DNA of 64,000 bases, from the NCBI GenBank assembly GCA_947090765.1, contig OX352322.1, positions 3,765,501-3,829,500 of the forward strand. The letters run 5' to 3'. Of the stretch, positions 16,929 through 25,212 are shown in pieces. This DNA is from Pseudomonas sp. MM223 (GTDB taxonomy: Bacteria > Pseudomonadota > Gammaproteobacteria > Pseudomonadales > Pseudomonadaceae). Every line of letters begins with the position of its first letter. The first letter of the stretch is position 1. The notes under the pieces were generated by a model that did no database searches, was not told the origin of the DNA, and saw only the letters and a program-made list of their open reading frames with translations. The translations under genes were made by a program, and so were the position numbers.

Positions 16929-17680
16929 ACGACAACCTGATTGATGCGGCCACGGGCACGCCGTGGAATGACTGGCAACATTCCGCGCACCTGGCACGCG
17001 CCACCTGGCTGGCGCCAGAGCAACTGTGCCCACCTGGCCGACGCTTGGTGTTACTGGCCCCGCACCCCGACGACGAGGTGCTCATGGCCGGCGGGCTGCT
17101 TTCCAGCTTTCACGGGCGCGAACAGGACCTGGTGCTGATTTCCGCCACCAACGGCGAAGGCAGCCACCCGCATTCCCCCCACTGGACCGAGCAGCGCTTG
17201 CGTCACCAGCGCCCACTGGAAAGCCGGCATGCCTTGCAGCAACTGGACCTGGACCTCAACCGCCTGGACTGGCGGCGGCTCAACCTCAAGGACGGCGCAC
17301 TGCCCCGCGACGAAGCCTTCCTGGTCCGCCACCTGGAGCAATTGCTGGAGCCCGACGACCTCTTGCTGACCACCTGGCGTGGCGACGGCCACTGCGACCA
17401 TGAGGCCGCAGGCCGCGCCGCTGCCCAGGCAGCCCAGGCGCGCGGGGCACAGCTGGCCGAAGCGCCGGTGTGGGCCTGGCACTGGGCCGCACCCGACGAC
17501 CCTCGCCTGCCCTGGTCGCGGGCGCATCGCCTGCAAGTCGACGAAACGCGCCAGGCCCGCAAGCGCGAGGCCTTGGCTGCCCATACCAGCCAGTTGCAGC
17601 CCGATGGCGACCGCCCGCCCGTGCTGCCGGCGCATTTGCAGGCGTGCCTGCTGCAACCGTTTGAACTGGTCTTCCTGTGA
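16925..17680 (+). CDS. PIG-L / LmbE-family deacetylase
   Basis: A 251-residue zinc-dependent deacetylase of the PIG-L/LmbE family, which removes acetyl groups from N-acetylglucosamine-type sugars. The metal motif HPDDE appears in LLAPHPDDEVLMAGG near residue 46, followed by LVLISATNGEGSHPHS and, later, the third-ligand region GDGHCDHEAAGRAA near residue 158. ATG 16925 has AGGAG at good spacing; ATG 16916 lies almost on top of it. It overlaps the previous gene by four bases and is followed 10 bases later by a methyltransferase gene. The enzyme probably deacetylates an amino-sugar intermediate made or carried by its neighbours. Confidence 0.88.
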   Translation: MNDNLIDAATGTPWNDWQHSAHLARATWLAPEQLCPPGRRLVLLAPHPDDEVLMAGGLLSSFHGREQDLVLISATNGEGSHPHSPHWTEQRLRHQRPLESRHALQQLDLDLNRLDWRRLNLKDGALPRDEAFLVRHLEQLLEPDDLLLTTWRGDGHCDHEAAGRAAAQAAQARGAQLAEAPVWAWHWAAPDDPRLPWSRAHRLQVDETRQARKREALAAHTSQLQPDGDRPPVLPAHLQACLLQPFELVFL

Positions 17681-17690
17681 TGGAGCCGCC

Positions 17691-18290
17691 ATGAGCCTCG
17701 ATGCGCAATACTTCGCCAACCTGTACGCCGAAAGCGATGACCCCTGGGCGTTTCGCACCCGCTGGTACGAACGCCGCAAGCGCGACCTGCTGCTGGCCAG
17801 CCTGCCTCGTCAGCGCTATGAGCGCGTGTTCGAGCCGGCCTGTGCCAACGGCGAACTGAGCGTGCTGTTGGCCGAGCGCTGCGCCAGTTTGCTGTGCCAG
17901 GACATCGACCCGACCGCCGTGGGGTTGGCACGCCAGCGCTTGGGTACTGCGCACCACGCCCATGTCGAGCAAGGGCACCTGCCGGGCGATTGGCCTGGCG
18001 GGCAGTTCGACCTGATCGTGCTCAGCGAAATCGGCTACTACCTCGACCCCACCGCTTGGCTGCAGGTGATCGAGCAATCAGTGGCCAGCCTCGCGAGCGA
18101 TGGCGCCCTGCTCGCCTGCCACTGGCGCCACCCCATTGCCGGCTGCCCGCAAGATGGCCGCGAGGTTCATGCCCTGCTGGCAAGGCACCTGCCGTTGTAT
18201 CCGCTGTTGCGTCACGAAGAGGCGGACTTTTTGCTCGAGTACTGGACGTGCCAGCCCAGCCTGGTTGACCTGAATGAGCCCTGCCCATGA
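17691..18290 (+). CDS. SAM-dependent methyltransferase (NodS-like)
   Basis: A 199-residue class I methyltransferase. Motif I is FEPACANGELSVLLAERC near residue 48, followed by an acidic second-strand end (LCQDIDPTAVGLARQRL) and the motif FDLIVLSEIGYYL around 105. The N-terminal DPWAFRTRWYERRKRDLLLASLP is shared with NodS-type N-methyltransferases, which methylate a deacetylated amino sugar. That is notable just downstream of a PIG-L deacetylase. It begins 10 bases after the PIG-L stop and overlaps the glycosyltransferase start by four bases. N-methylation of a deacetylated sugar is a reasonable hypothesis from the gene order. Confidence 0.87.
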   Translation: MSLDAQYFANLYAESDDPWAFRTRWYERRKRDLLLASLPRQRYERVFEPACANGELSVLLAERCASLLCQDIDPTAVGLARQRLGTAHHAHVEQGHLPGDWPGGQFDLIVLSEIGYYLDPTAWLQVIEQSVASLASDGALLACHWRHPIAGCPQDGREVHALLARHLPLYPLLRHEEADFLLEYWTCQPSLVDLNEPCP

Positions 18291-18946
18291 TCGCCGTCAT
18301 CATTCCCGCCCACAACGAGGCCCGCCGCCTGGGGCACTGCCTCAAGGCAGTCAAAGCTGCGCGTGCGCGCGCTGAGGCGGCGGGCCTGGCTGTCGAGGTG
18401 CTGGTGGTACTGGACCGTTGCAGTGACAGCAGTGCGCGCGTGGCCCGACGCCACGGTGTGCATACCCTTGAAGTGGATGCAGGCAATGTCGGCGTCGCCC
18501 GGCGAGCTGGTGCGGCGTGGATGATCGCCCGCGGAGCCCAATGGCTGGCGTGCACCGACGCCGACAGCCGCGTCCCGCAGCACTGGCTGACATCACAGTT
18601 GCAATGGCACGCCGATGCGGTGTGCGGCACAGTACACATCGAGCGTTGGCAACCCTGGCAAAGCATTGCTGTGCGCCGGTTGTACCGCAGCCTTTACCAG
18701 GCCCGTGAGGGGCATCGGCATATTCATGGCGCCAACCTCGGTGTGTGCGCCAAGGCCTACGAACGCGTTGGCGGGTTCCAGCCACTGCCGGCCCACGAGG
18801 ATGTTCAGCTGGTGCTAGCCCTGCAAGCCAGTGGGGCGCAGATCGTCTGGACCGCCGAGCACAGCGTAGCGACCAGCAGCCGGGGTGATAGCCGGGCAAA
18901 GCAGGGGTTCGGGGACTACCTCACGGGCCTGGAAGGGCAGGTGTGA
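18287..18946 (+). CDS. Family 2 glycosyltransferase
   Basis: A 219-residue GT-A-fold glycosyltransferase. It opens with MIAVIIPAHNEARRLGHCL and continues with VLVVLDRCSDSSARVA and the metal-binding acidic motif ACTDADSRVPQHWL near residue 87. No transmembrane helix is evident. The product ends at about 220 residues, so it is a compact catalytic domain only. It is the last gene of the ligD-led operon (ATGA overlap with the methyltransferase) and converges on ku with a 21-base gap. Donor and acceptor sugars cannot be read from the sequence. Confidence 0.87.
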   Translation: MIAVIIPAHNEARRLGHCLKAVKAARARAEAAGLAVEVLVVLDRCSDSSARVARRHGVHTLEVDAGNVGVARRAGAAWMIARGAQWLACTDADSRVPQHWLTSQLQWHADAVCGTVHIERWQPWQSIAVRRLYRSLYQAREGHRHIHGANLGVCAKAYERVGGFQPLPAHEDVQLVLALQASGAQIVWTAEHSVATSSRGDSRAKQGFGDYLTGLEGQV

Positions 18947-18967
18947 CAACCTGACGGGTATCCCGCT

Positions 18968-19804
18968 TCATGAGGCTTTGCGCGGTCGCTTGGTCGCCGG
19001 TTTTGCGCCCTTGGCCTTGCCGCCGAGGCTACGTTTGAGCAGTTCGGTAAGGTCGAGGATATCTGCGCCTTTCTCTACGCTGGCGCCCTCCCCTTTGTCC
19101 ACCGTCTCGATCTTGCCCTTGCTGGCCTTCTCTTCCACCAGGTCGAGAATGGTCTGGCGAAACGCATCGTGGTACTCGTCCGGGGCCCATGACCCACTCA
19201 TGTCTTCGACCAGGCGTTTGGCCATACCCAGTTCACGCTTGTCGACCTTGGCATCGGTCACGCTCTTGTCCAGTTCCAGGGTTTCAACGCTGCGCACCTC
19301 TTCGGGCCAGCGCAGGGTGATCAGCACCAAGGCGCCTTCCAGTGGCCGCAGCAGCGCCAGGTGCTGGCGGGTATGCAGCACCACCGTGGCCAGGGCCACC
19401 TTGCCAGTGCTCTCCAGCGTGTCGCGCAGCAATGCATACACTTTGCCGCCGCGGCGGTCGGGGCTCAGGTAGTAGGGTGTGTCAAAGTGCTGCAACGGAA
19501 TTTCGCCAGCCTGCACGAACGAGAAAATATCGATGGTCTGGGTCGCTTCAGGGCGAGCATCGCGAATCTCCTGCTCACTGATCACCACGTAGCGGCCTTT
19601 CTCGTACTCCACGCCCTTGACGATGTTGTCCTTGTCGATTTCCTTGCCGGTGACCTTATTCACCCGCTTGTAGCCCACTGGCTCCATGCTGCGCTTGTCG
19701 AGCCAGTCAAAATCGACCCGCTCGGAGCTCACCGCAACGTTGAGCGAAACGGGAATGTGCACCAGCCCGAAACTGATCGCGCCTTTCCAGATAGCCCGCG
19801 CCAT
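18968..19804 (-). CDS. ku: Ku protein for non-homologous end joining
   Basis: A 278-residue bacterial Ku, a homodimeric ring that binds DNA ends and recruits LigD. The start MARAIWKGAISFGLVHIPVSL is the family's usual N-terminus and is preceded by AAAGGAGGT. Further family stretches are KRVNKVTGKEIDKDNIVKGVEYE, YVVISEQEI, FVQAGEIPLQHFDTPYYL and LVLITLRWPEEV. The C-terminus is lysine-rich (KGAKPATKRPRKAS), as expected for the LigD- and DNA-contacting tail. It is convergent with the glycosyltransferase gene and lies about 3 kb from ligD. The open frame upstream of the chosen start was discarded. Confidence 0.95.
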   Translation of the reverse strand: MARAIWKGAISFGLVHIPVSLNVAVSSERVDFDWLDKRSMEPVGYKRVNKVTGKEIDKDNIVKGVEYEKGRYVVISEQEIRDARPEATQTIDIFSFVQAGEIPLQHFDTPYYLSPDRRGGKVYALLRDTLESTGKVALATVVLHTRQHLALLRPLEGALVLITLRWPEEVRSVETLELDKSVTDAKVDKRELGMAKRLVEDMSGSWAPDEYHDAFRQTILDLVEEKASKGKIETVDKGEGASVEKGADILDLTELLKRSLGGKAKGAKPATKRPRKAS

Positions 19805-20070
19805 GTCTACCTCCTTTGGGTTACCAGCGAACGGAGCCCTTACAGAAACTGACTGGCGACGGGTGCGAAGGTTTAGTTTGGTTGCACGACGACAACGGGG
19901 CCTGACCCGATTGCGAGCAGCCGAGCCATCATGCCGGCGGTCCCTGAAAGCGATGTCGCTGGGCACCACATCCAGGCTATGCAGGCTCTGCTCGATCATC
20001 AGCCGGAAAGCCTTCAGCCGCAGGTGCCTTGGCCGGTGGTTGTCCGGTTTCGGCATAATGCCAGTCAGTT

Positions 20071-20207
20071 AAGCAATTGGGGCCGCTTTGCGGCCCATCG
20101 CCGGCAAGCCAGGCTCCCACAGGTACAGCGCAATGTTTGAGGGGTGCACCGTACCTGTGGGAGCCTGGCTTGCCGGCGATGGGCTGCGCAGCAGCCCCAA
20201 ATTGCTT
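20071..20207. repeat. Inverted REP doublet (REPIN-like) in the gap after ku
   Basis: Two facing copies of a Pseudomonas-type REP unit. The left arm runs AAGCAATTGGGGCCGCTTTG and on through GGCAAGCCAGGCTCCCACAG; the right arm is its near-exact inverse ending in CCCCAAATTGCTT. About 25 bases separate the arms. The rest of 19805-20420 holds the ku and dehydrogenase promoters but no gene that I can support. Confidence 0.8.
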
Positions 20208-20420
20208 GACTGAGCGGCATCACGGTTTCGGCAGTGAACACGCGGGTGAATTGCCGTGGGCTCAGGTGAGAACCTGGACCCAATCGAGGCGACCAGGCCA
20301 CGGGCGCTTCACACCATTTTCACCGCAAACGAGAAAGTCTTACTCCACTCAGGCTGTTTTTTGAGTGAATCGAAACGAATAGTCTGAAGCCACTTTTCGC
20401 ATCCCCAAGAGGCAACGCCA

Positions 20421-21428
20421 ATGAAGGCAGTCGTTTACACCCAGCCCGGTCTACCGATCCACGACCCACAATCGCTCTATGACGCGGAACTGCCCACGCC
20501 AAAACCAGGTGCCCGTGACCTGCTTGTCGAAGTCAGGGCAATTGCCGTCAACCCGGTGGATACCAAGATCCGTGCAAGCCGTGGTGGTGAGCAACCGCAA
20601 GTGCTGGGCTGGGACGCTGTTGGTGTCGTCCGCGAGGTAGGGCCAGAGGTCACGTTGTTCCAACCGGGCGATGAGGTTTTCTACGCCGGTGCCATTGACC
20701 GCCCTGGCAGCTACAGCGAGCTTCATGTGGTGGATGAACGCATTGTCGGGCATAAGCCCCGCAGCCTTGACAACGCAAGTGCCGCGGCCTTGCCGCTCAC
20801 CTCCATTACCGCCTGGGAACTGCTGTTCGACCGCCTGGGCGTTGAAGAAAACGGCGGCAAGCACCAAAGCCTTCTGGTGGTGGGTGCTGCCGGCGGGGTT
20901 GGCTCGATTCTGGTTCAACTTGCCCGCAAGCTCACACAGCTTACGGTCATCGGCACCGCCTCACGGCCCGAAACCCAGGCCTGGGTCCAGCAAGCGGGAG
21001 CCCACCATGTGATCGACCACTCCGAGTCGATTCCACTTCAGTTGGAAGCGCTCAAGCTGGGGCCGGTCGACTACGTCATCAGCCTGACCCACACTGATAC
21101 GTACCTTGCACAACTGGTGGAGGTGCTTCGCCCACAAGGCAAGCTCGCGCTGATCGATGACCCGGCGCAACTGGATGTCATGCCGCTCAAGCGCAAGTCG
21201 CTTTCACTGCACTGGGAGCTGATGTTCACGCGCTCGCTGTACAAGACCGAAGACATGATCAAGCAGCACCAATTGCTCGAACGTGTTTCGCAACTGGTGG
21301 ATGATGGCACGCTCAAAACGACCTTGGGCGAGCACTACGGCACGATCAACGCCGAGCACCTCAAGCGCGCCCACGCCATGATCGAGAGCGGCAAAGCACG
21401 CGGCAAGATCGTGTTGGAAGGTTTCTGA
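20421..21428 (+). CDS. Zinc-type alcohol dehydrogenase / quinone oxidoreductase family protein
   Basis: A 335-residue medium-chain dehydrogenase/reductase. The N-terminal catalytic domain reads VEVRAIAVNPVDTKIR and VLGWDAVGVVREVG, and the Rossmann glycine motif is VVGAAGGVGSILVQLARK near residue 155. The structural-zinc cysteines of true alcohol dehydrogenases are absent, which is typical of the zinc-binding-dehydrogenase-named quinone reductase branch. A purine-rich AAGAGGCAACGCC precedes the ATG. It is monocistronic and converges on the metR-like gene with a gap of seven bases. It probably reduces quinones or enones with NADPH; the physiological substrate is unknown. Confidence 0.88.
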   Translation: MKAVVYTQPGLPIHDPQSLYDAELPTPKPGARDLLVEVRAIAVNPVDTKIRASRGGEQPQVLGWDAVGVVREVGPEVTLFQPGDEVFYAGAIDRPGSYSELHVVDERIVGHKPRSLDNASAAALPLTSITAWELLFDRLGVEENGGKHQSLLVVGAAGGVGSILVQLARKLTQLTVIGTASRPETQAWVQQAGAHHVIDHSESIPLQLEALKLGPVDYVISLTHTDTYLAQLVEVLRPQGKLALIDDPAQLDVMPLKRKSLSLHWELMFTRSLYKTEDMIKQHQLLERVSQLVDDGTLKTTLGEHYGTINAEHLKRAHAMIESGKARGKIVLEGF

Positions 21429-21435
21429 CGCCCTG

Positions 21436-22380
21436 TCACGCGCCCGATGGCCACGCAGCGCGGCCTGACACTGCATTCACGCCCTCCAGCGTCGCAAACG
21501 AAATGTCCTTCGCCGTGAGCAGGAAATCACTCATGTAAGGCACTTCGAGCATGTCGCTGCGTACTGCCGCGAACAGGGTGGCCTGCAACCCTGCTTCGCC
21601 CAGGCGCTTGGCCAGTACATAGCCGCGGGAGGTGTACTCATGCACCGCCCAGTTCGGCAGGCAGCAAACACCACGGCCGCTGGCCACCAACTGCATCATC
21701 ATGACGGTCATTTCTGCGGTACGTACCTGGGCAGGTTCGATGTCGGCCGGGTCGAAGAAGCGGGTGAAGATGTCCAGGCGGTTTCGCTCGATCGGGTACG
21801 TGATAAGGGTTTGGCTGGCAATGTCGCCAGGTTGCAGATAGGGCTTTTCGCGCAAGGGGTGATGCTTGTCGATGGCCAGCATGGCCTCGTACCCGAACAG
21901 CGGCACGTAGGTGATACCCGGCAGGGTCACCGGGTCGGACGTCACCACAAGGTCAAGGTCGCCCCGCTCCAGGGCCGGCAGCGGCGCGAACGACAACCCC
22001 GATGCCAAGTCCAGCTCCACGTCCGGCCAGGCGCAGCGAAACTCGTCCAGCGAAGGCATCAGCCATTGATAGCAACTGTGGCACTCGATGGCGATGTGCA
22101 GCCGGTCGGCCGTGCCGCCAGCCAGCTTGCTCAGGTTGCGCTCCGTTGTACGGATCAGCGGCAGCACCTGGTCGGCCAGTTGCAACAGCTTGAGCCCCGC
22201 AGTGGTGAAGCGTACCGGTTTGGACTTGCGCACAAACACGGGCATGCCAACGCGGGTTTCCAGCTCCCGGAACTGGTGCGAGAGCGCCGACTGGGTCAGG
22301 TGCAGGCGCTCGGCGGCCTCGGGCAGGCTGTCCGTTTCGCGCAAGGCATGGAGTGTGCGTAGGTGTCTCAAGTCAATCAT
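21436..22380 (-). CDS. metR: MetR-type LysR transcriptional regulator
   Basis: A 314-residue LysR-type regulator close to MetR, the homocysteine-responsive activator of methionine genes. The helix-turn-helix is at the N-terminus (LRHLRTLHALRETDSLPEAAERLHLTQSALSHQFREL). The effector domain contains the MetR-typical CHSCYQWLMP and the stretch ALIDKHHP-like LAIDKHHPL. The start MIDLRHLRTL was chosen as the LysR N-terminus. It is the last gene of mesX-mesD-flavin reductase-metR, 16 bases after the reductase. A perfect MetR site TGAA-N5-TTCA lies upstream of mesX at 25077-25089, so this regulator most likely controls its own operon. Confidence 0.88.
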   Translation of the reverse strand: MIDLRHLRTLHALRETDSLPEAAERLHLTQSALSHQFRELETRVGMPVFVRKSKPVRFTTAGLKLLQLADQVLPLIRTTERNLSKLAGGTADRLHIAIECHSCYQWLMPSLDEFRCAWPDVELDLASGLSFAPLPALERGDLDLVVTSDPVTLPGITYVPLFGYEAMLAIDKHHPLREKPYLQPGDIASQTLITYPIERNRLDIFTRFFDPADIEPAQVRTAEMTVMMMQLVASGRGVCCLPNWAVHEYTSRGYVLAKRLGEAGLQATLFAAVRSDMLEVPYMSDFLLTAKDISFATLEGVNAVSGRAAWPSGA

Positions 22381-22396
22381 GAGCAGAAGGCAACGC

Positions 22397-22906
22397 TCAC
22401 ACCGCGCCAGGCGCGGCAAGGTTGCAATATTGTCCTTTGAAATACAGCAAGGGTTGCGTCGCCACAGCGTCCTGCACGTTCAACGCTTTCACCTCACCCA
22501 CCACGATCAAATGATCACCGGCAGCGTGTTCGGCGTGAATCTCGCAGTCGAGCCAATGCAGGCTACCGGCAATGACCGGGTTACCCAGCGGCGACACCTG
22601 CCAATCGACACCCTGCCACTTGTCAGTGCCCTTGCGGGCAAACTGGTTGGACACGCCGACCTGTTCACCCGAAAGGATATTGACTGCGAATCGGCCCGCC
22701 CTACGAATACCGGGATAACTGGCCGAACTGGACATCACACTGAATGACACCAGCGGTGGGCTCATCGACACGCTGTAGAAGGACTGGCAGGTAAAACCGA
22801 TCGGATTGCCGTCGATGAGCGATGTGATCACCGTGATGCCCGATGCGTAGTGCCCGAGTGCCTCGCGAAAGCTCAAGGGCCCGATGGCAGTACTGGAAAG
22901 TGACAT
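22397..22906 (-). CDS. Flavin reductase-like domain protein
   Basis: A 169-residue protein of the flavin reductase (FMN-binding split-barrel) family. It contains LGHYASGITVITS, PIGFTCQSFYSVSMSPPLVSF and the later GDHLIVVGEV, all typical of NAD(P)H:flavin oxidoreductases that supply reduced flavin to a two-component oxygenase. The start MSLSSTAIG follows AGGACC. It sits 25 bases after mesD and 16 bases before metR. Because MesD-type methionine synthesis needs oxygen and the DUF1852 partner MesX, I infer that this reductase supplies reduced flavin to that reaction. That link is inference from position only. Confidence 0.85.
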   Translation of the reverse strand: MSLSSTAIGPLSFREALGHYASGITVITSLIDGNPIGFTCQSFYSVSMSPPLVSFSVMSSSASYPGIRRAGRFAVNILSGEQVGVSNQFARKGTDKWQGVDWQVSPLGNPVIAGSLHWLDCEIHAEHAAGDHLIVVGEVKALNVQDAVATQPLLYFKGQYCNLAAPGAV

Positions 22907-22931
22907 GGTAGGTCCTGATGTTCGGGTGCGT

Positions 22932-23962
22932 TTAACTGGCCGAGAGCTCTCTGCGGACGATTTCTGCACCCGCACTCAACGCCCTGAGCTTGCCGCTGGC
23001 GACCCGACGCGGTAACGGCGCCATGCCACAGTTGGTGCAAGGATAAAGCTTGTCTGCCTCTACAAATTGCAATGCCTTGCGTAAGGTATTGGCAACTTCC
23101 TCGGGTGTTTCAATGGTGTGGTTTGCCACGTCAATCGCGCCTACCATCACCTTCTTGCCTCGGATCAGCTCAAGCAGGTCCATGGGGACATGGGAGTTAT
23201 GGCATTCCAGCGAGATGATATCGATACTGGACTTTTGCAGTTTGGGGAACGCTTCTTCATATTGCCGCCACTCTGACCCCAAGGTCTTTTTCCAGTCGGT
23301 GTTGGCTTTGATGCCGTAGCCGTAGCAGATATGCACCGCGGTTTCACACTTGAGACCTTCGATGGCCCTTTCCAGGGTGGCAACACCCCAGTCGTTCACC
23401 TCGTCAAAGAAGACATTGAACGCGGGCTCATCGAACTGAATGATGTCAACACCGGCAGCCTCCAGCCCCGGGCTTCCTGGTTGAGGATTTTGGCAAATTC
23501 CCAAGCCAGTTTTTCGCGGCTCTTGTAATGGCTGTCATACAGCGTATCGATCATGGTCATGGGGCCTGGCAGCGCCCATTTGATGGGTTGGCTGGTCTGT
23601 TGACGCAAGAACCTGGCATCTTCGACAAACACCGGTTTTTTCCGGGCAACAGCGCCCACTACCGTCGGTACGCTCGCATCATAACGATCACGGATCCTGA
23701 CGGTTTCGCGGTGCTCGAAATCAACGCCGCTCAGGTGCTCAATGAAGGTCGTCACAAAATGTTGGCGCGTTTGCTCACCATCACTGACGATATCAATGCC
23801 TGCGTGTTGCTGCTCCTGCAATGACAAGCGCAAGGCATCCTGTTTGCCTTCGATCAAGGCCTCATCTTGCAGTTTCCAAGGTGACCAGAGCGTTTCGGGT
23901 TGTGCGAGCCAGGAGGGTTTAGGCAAACTGCCGGCAGTCGAAGTGGGTAACAGCTTTTTCAA
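22932..23962 (-). pseudogene. mesD: MesD core methionine synthase, split by a one-base deletion
   Basis: A folate-independent core methionine synthase of the MetE C-domain fold, about 343 residues if repaired. The N-part (MKKLLPTSTAGSLPKPSWL to LNQEARG) and the C-part (LEAAGVDIIQFDEP onward) lie in different frames. The switch falls at a C4 run (23466-23469), and adding one base rejoins them with no gap. Zinc-ligand regions remain in the C-part: HICYGYG, SLECHNS and CTNCGMAPLP. The start is TTG with AAGG upstream. It lies between mesX and a flavin reductase. If the shift is real, this methionine route is lost; if it is a sequencing error, the gene is intact. Confidence 0.85.
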
Positions 23963-24003
23963 GAAAAAAGACCTTATATATTCAATTAATCAGCAGGCAT
24001 TTA

Positions 24004-24990
24004 TCAGCAGGTGTAACGGGCGGACCACTGCTCAAGCATCGCGTGGTGCGGTTTGATAAAGTGCTCCTCGACAAACCGCCCCTGCTCGATGGCCAACCGG
24101 CTCCGCTCCTCGCGGTCGTAGACGATACGCGTCAGTGAGTAGTCCTGATGCTGCAAGCTGGGTTGATAGCACTTCCCTGCGGCAGAGTTCGCATTGTAGA
24201 TTTCGGGCCGATAGATTTTCTGGAACGTGTCCATGGTGCTGATGGTGCTGATCAGTTCAAGGTTGGTGTAGTCACTGAGCAAATCACCGGAAAAATAGAA
24301 GGCCAAAGGCGCAACACTGTTTGGCGGCATGAAGTAACGCACCTTCAAGCCCATTTTTTCGAAATAGGTATCCGTCAGGGAATATTCATCCTGCTGGTAT
24401 TCAAAACCCAACACCGGGTGCTGATTATCCGTTCGATGGTAGGTCTTGCTGCTGGAAACGCTCAGGCAAATGACCGGTGGCTTGTCGAAGTGCTGCTGAT
24501 ACGTGCTTGAGTTCACGAAACGCTTGAACAGCTTGCCATGCAGCTCTCCGAAATGCTCTGGCGTGCTGAAGACAGGCTGGTTGGCATTGTGCCCCAGCAG
24601 CAGCACGCTGAAATCGTAATCCCGCACGTAAGAAGAAAAGTTATTCCCAACCATGCCCGCGATGCGCTCGCCGGTTTGTCGGTCAATAATGTTTGTTTTC
24701 AATATTTCAATCAGGGGCAGCGCGGGGTCACTGCTGTCGGCATCGATACTCATCTCGACAGAAATAATATCAAGCACGACGGCGTAGCGGTCCCCGTTGG
24801 GGTTATCCCAATGCGCCAGCGCGTTGAAGCGGTTATTGATCATCCCCAGGGTGCTGCGCAAGTTTTCTTGCCGGCTCGCGCCCCTCGCCAGGTTGGCAAA
24901 GTTGGTGGTGATGCGCGTGTTCTCGGAGGGCTGATAATGCTCGTCGAAACGTATGCTCTTGATGGAAAACTTGAAGTCTTTATTCGTCAT
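24004..24990 (-). CDS. mesX: MesX (DUF1852), oxygen-dependent partner of MesD
   Basis: A 328-residue protein of family DUF1852, reported as required, together with oxygen, for activity of the MesD methionine synthases of aerobic bacteria. It begins MTNKDFKFSIKSIRFDEHY and contains long conserved blocks such as TTNFANLARG, NNRFNALAHWDNP, RYAVVLDIISVEM, KCYQPSLQHQDYSLTRIVYDREERSRLA and PHHAMLEQWSARYTC at the end. No membrane segment or signal peptide is visible. It is the first gene of the mesX-mesD-reductase-metR operon. A MetR box lies about 90 bases upstream. The open frame continues upstream of the chosen start without homology-like content. Confidence 0.88.
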   Translation of the reverse strand: MTNKDFKFSIKSIRFDEHYQPSENTRITTNFANLARGASRQENLRSTLGMINNRFNALAHWDNPNGDRYAVVLDIISVEMSIDADSSDPALPLIEILKTNIIDRQTGERIAGMVGNNFSSYVRDYDFSVLLLGHNANQPVFSTPEHFGELHGKLFKRFVNSSTYQQHFDKPPVICLSVSSSKTYHRTDNQHPVLGFEYQQDEYSLTDTYFEKMGLKVRYFMPPNSVAPLAFYFSGDLLSDYTNLELISTISTMDTFQKIYRPEIYNANSAAGKCYQPSLQHQDYSLTRIVYDREERSRLAIEQGRFVEEHFIKPHHAMLEQWSARYTC

Positions 24991-25076
24991 GACCGGAAGC
25001 CTGCTCAAATATCCATATTCTCTATAATTGGCCTGTATTTTAGGTTGGGGGGCTGACCGAGGGAACTGAATTGAAT

Positions 25077-25089
25077 TCACAGAACCTTT
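25077..25089 (-). promoter_or_regulatory. MetR box upstream of mesX
   Basis: TGAATTGAATTCA is a perfect match to the MetR recognition sequence TGAA-N5-TTCA. It lies 87 bases before the mesX start, with the metR-like gene at the end of the same operon. Activation by MetR with homocysteine is the likely control. Confidence 0.7.
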
Positions 25090-25212
25090 AGCCATGCTCA
25101 TGACGCGCATGGGAAATAAACGAAAGATGATCAGCCAAACGGTCATGGCGAATCGCCTTGAGGGGGCTATCGTTGGTTTTCTGGGCAACGGCTAGCGAGC
25201 GAGGGCGGTGCC

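Noticed and set aside
24991..25212. Cobalamin riboswitch before mesX
   Set aside because: A B12-independent methionine gene suggested looking for one, but no B12-box-like conserved core was seen. The MetR box explains regulation better.
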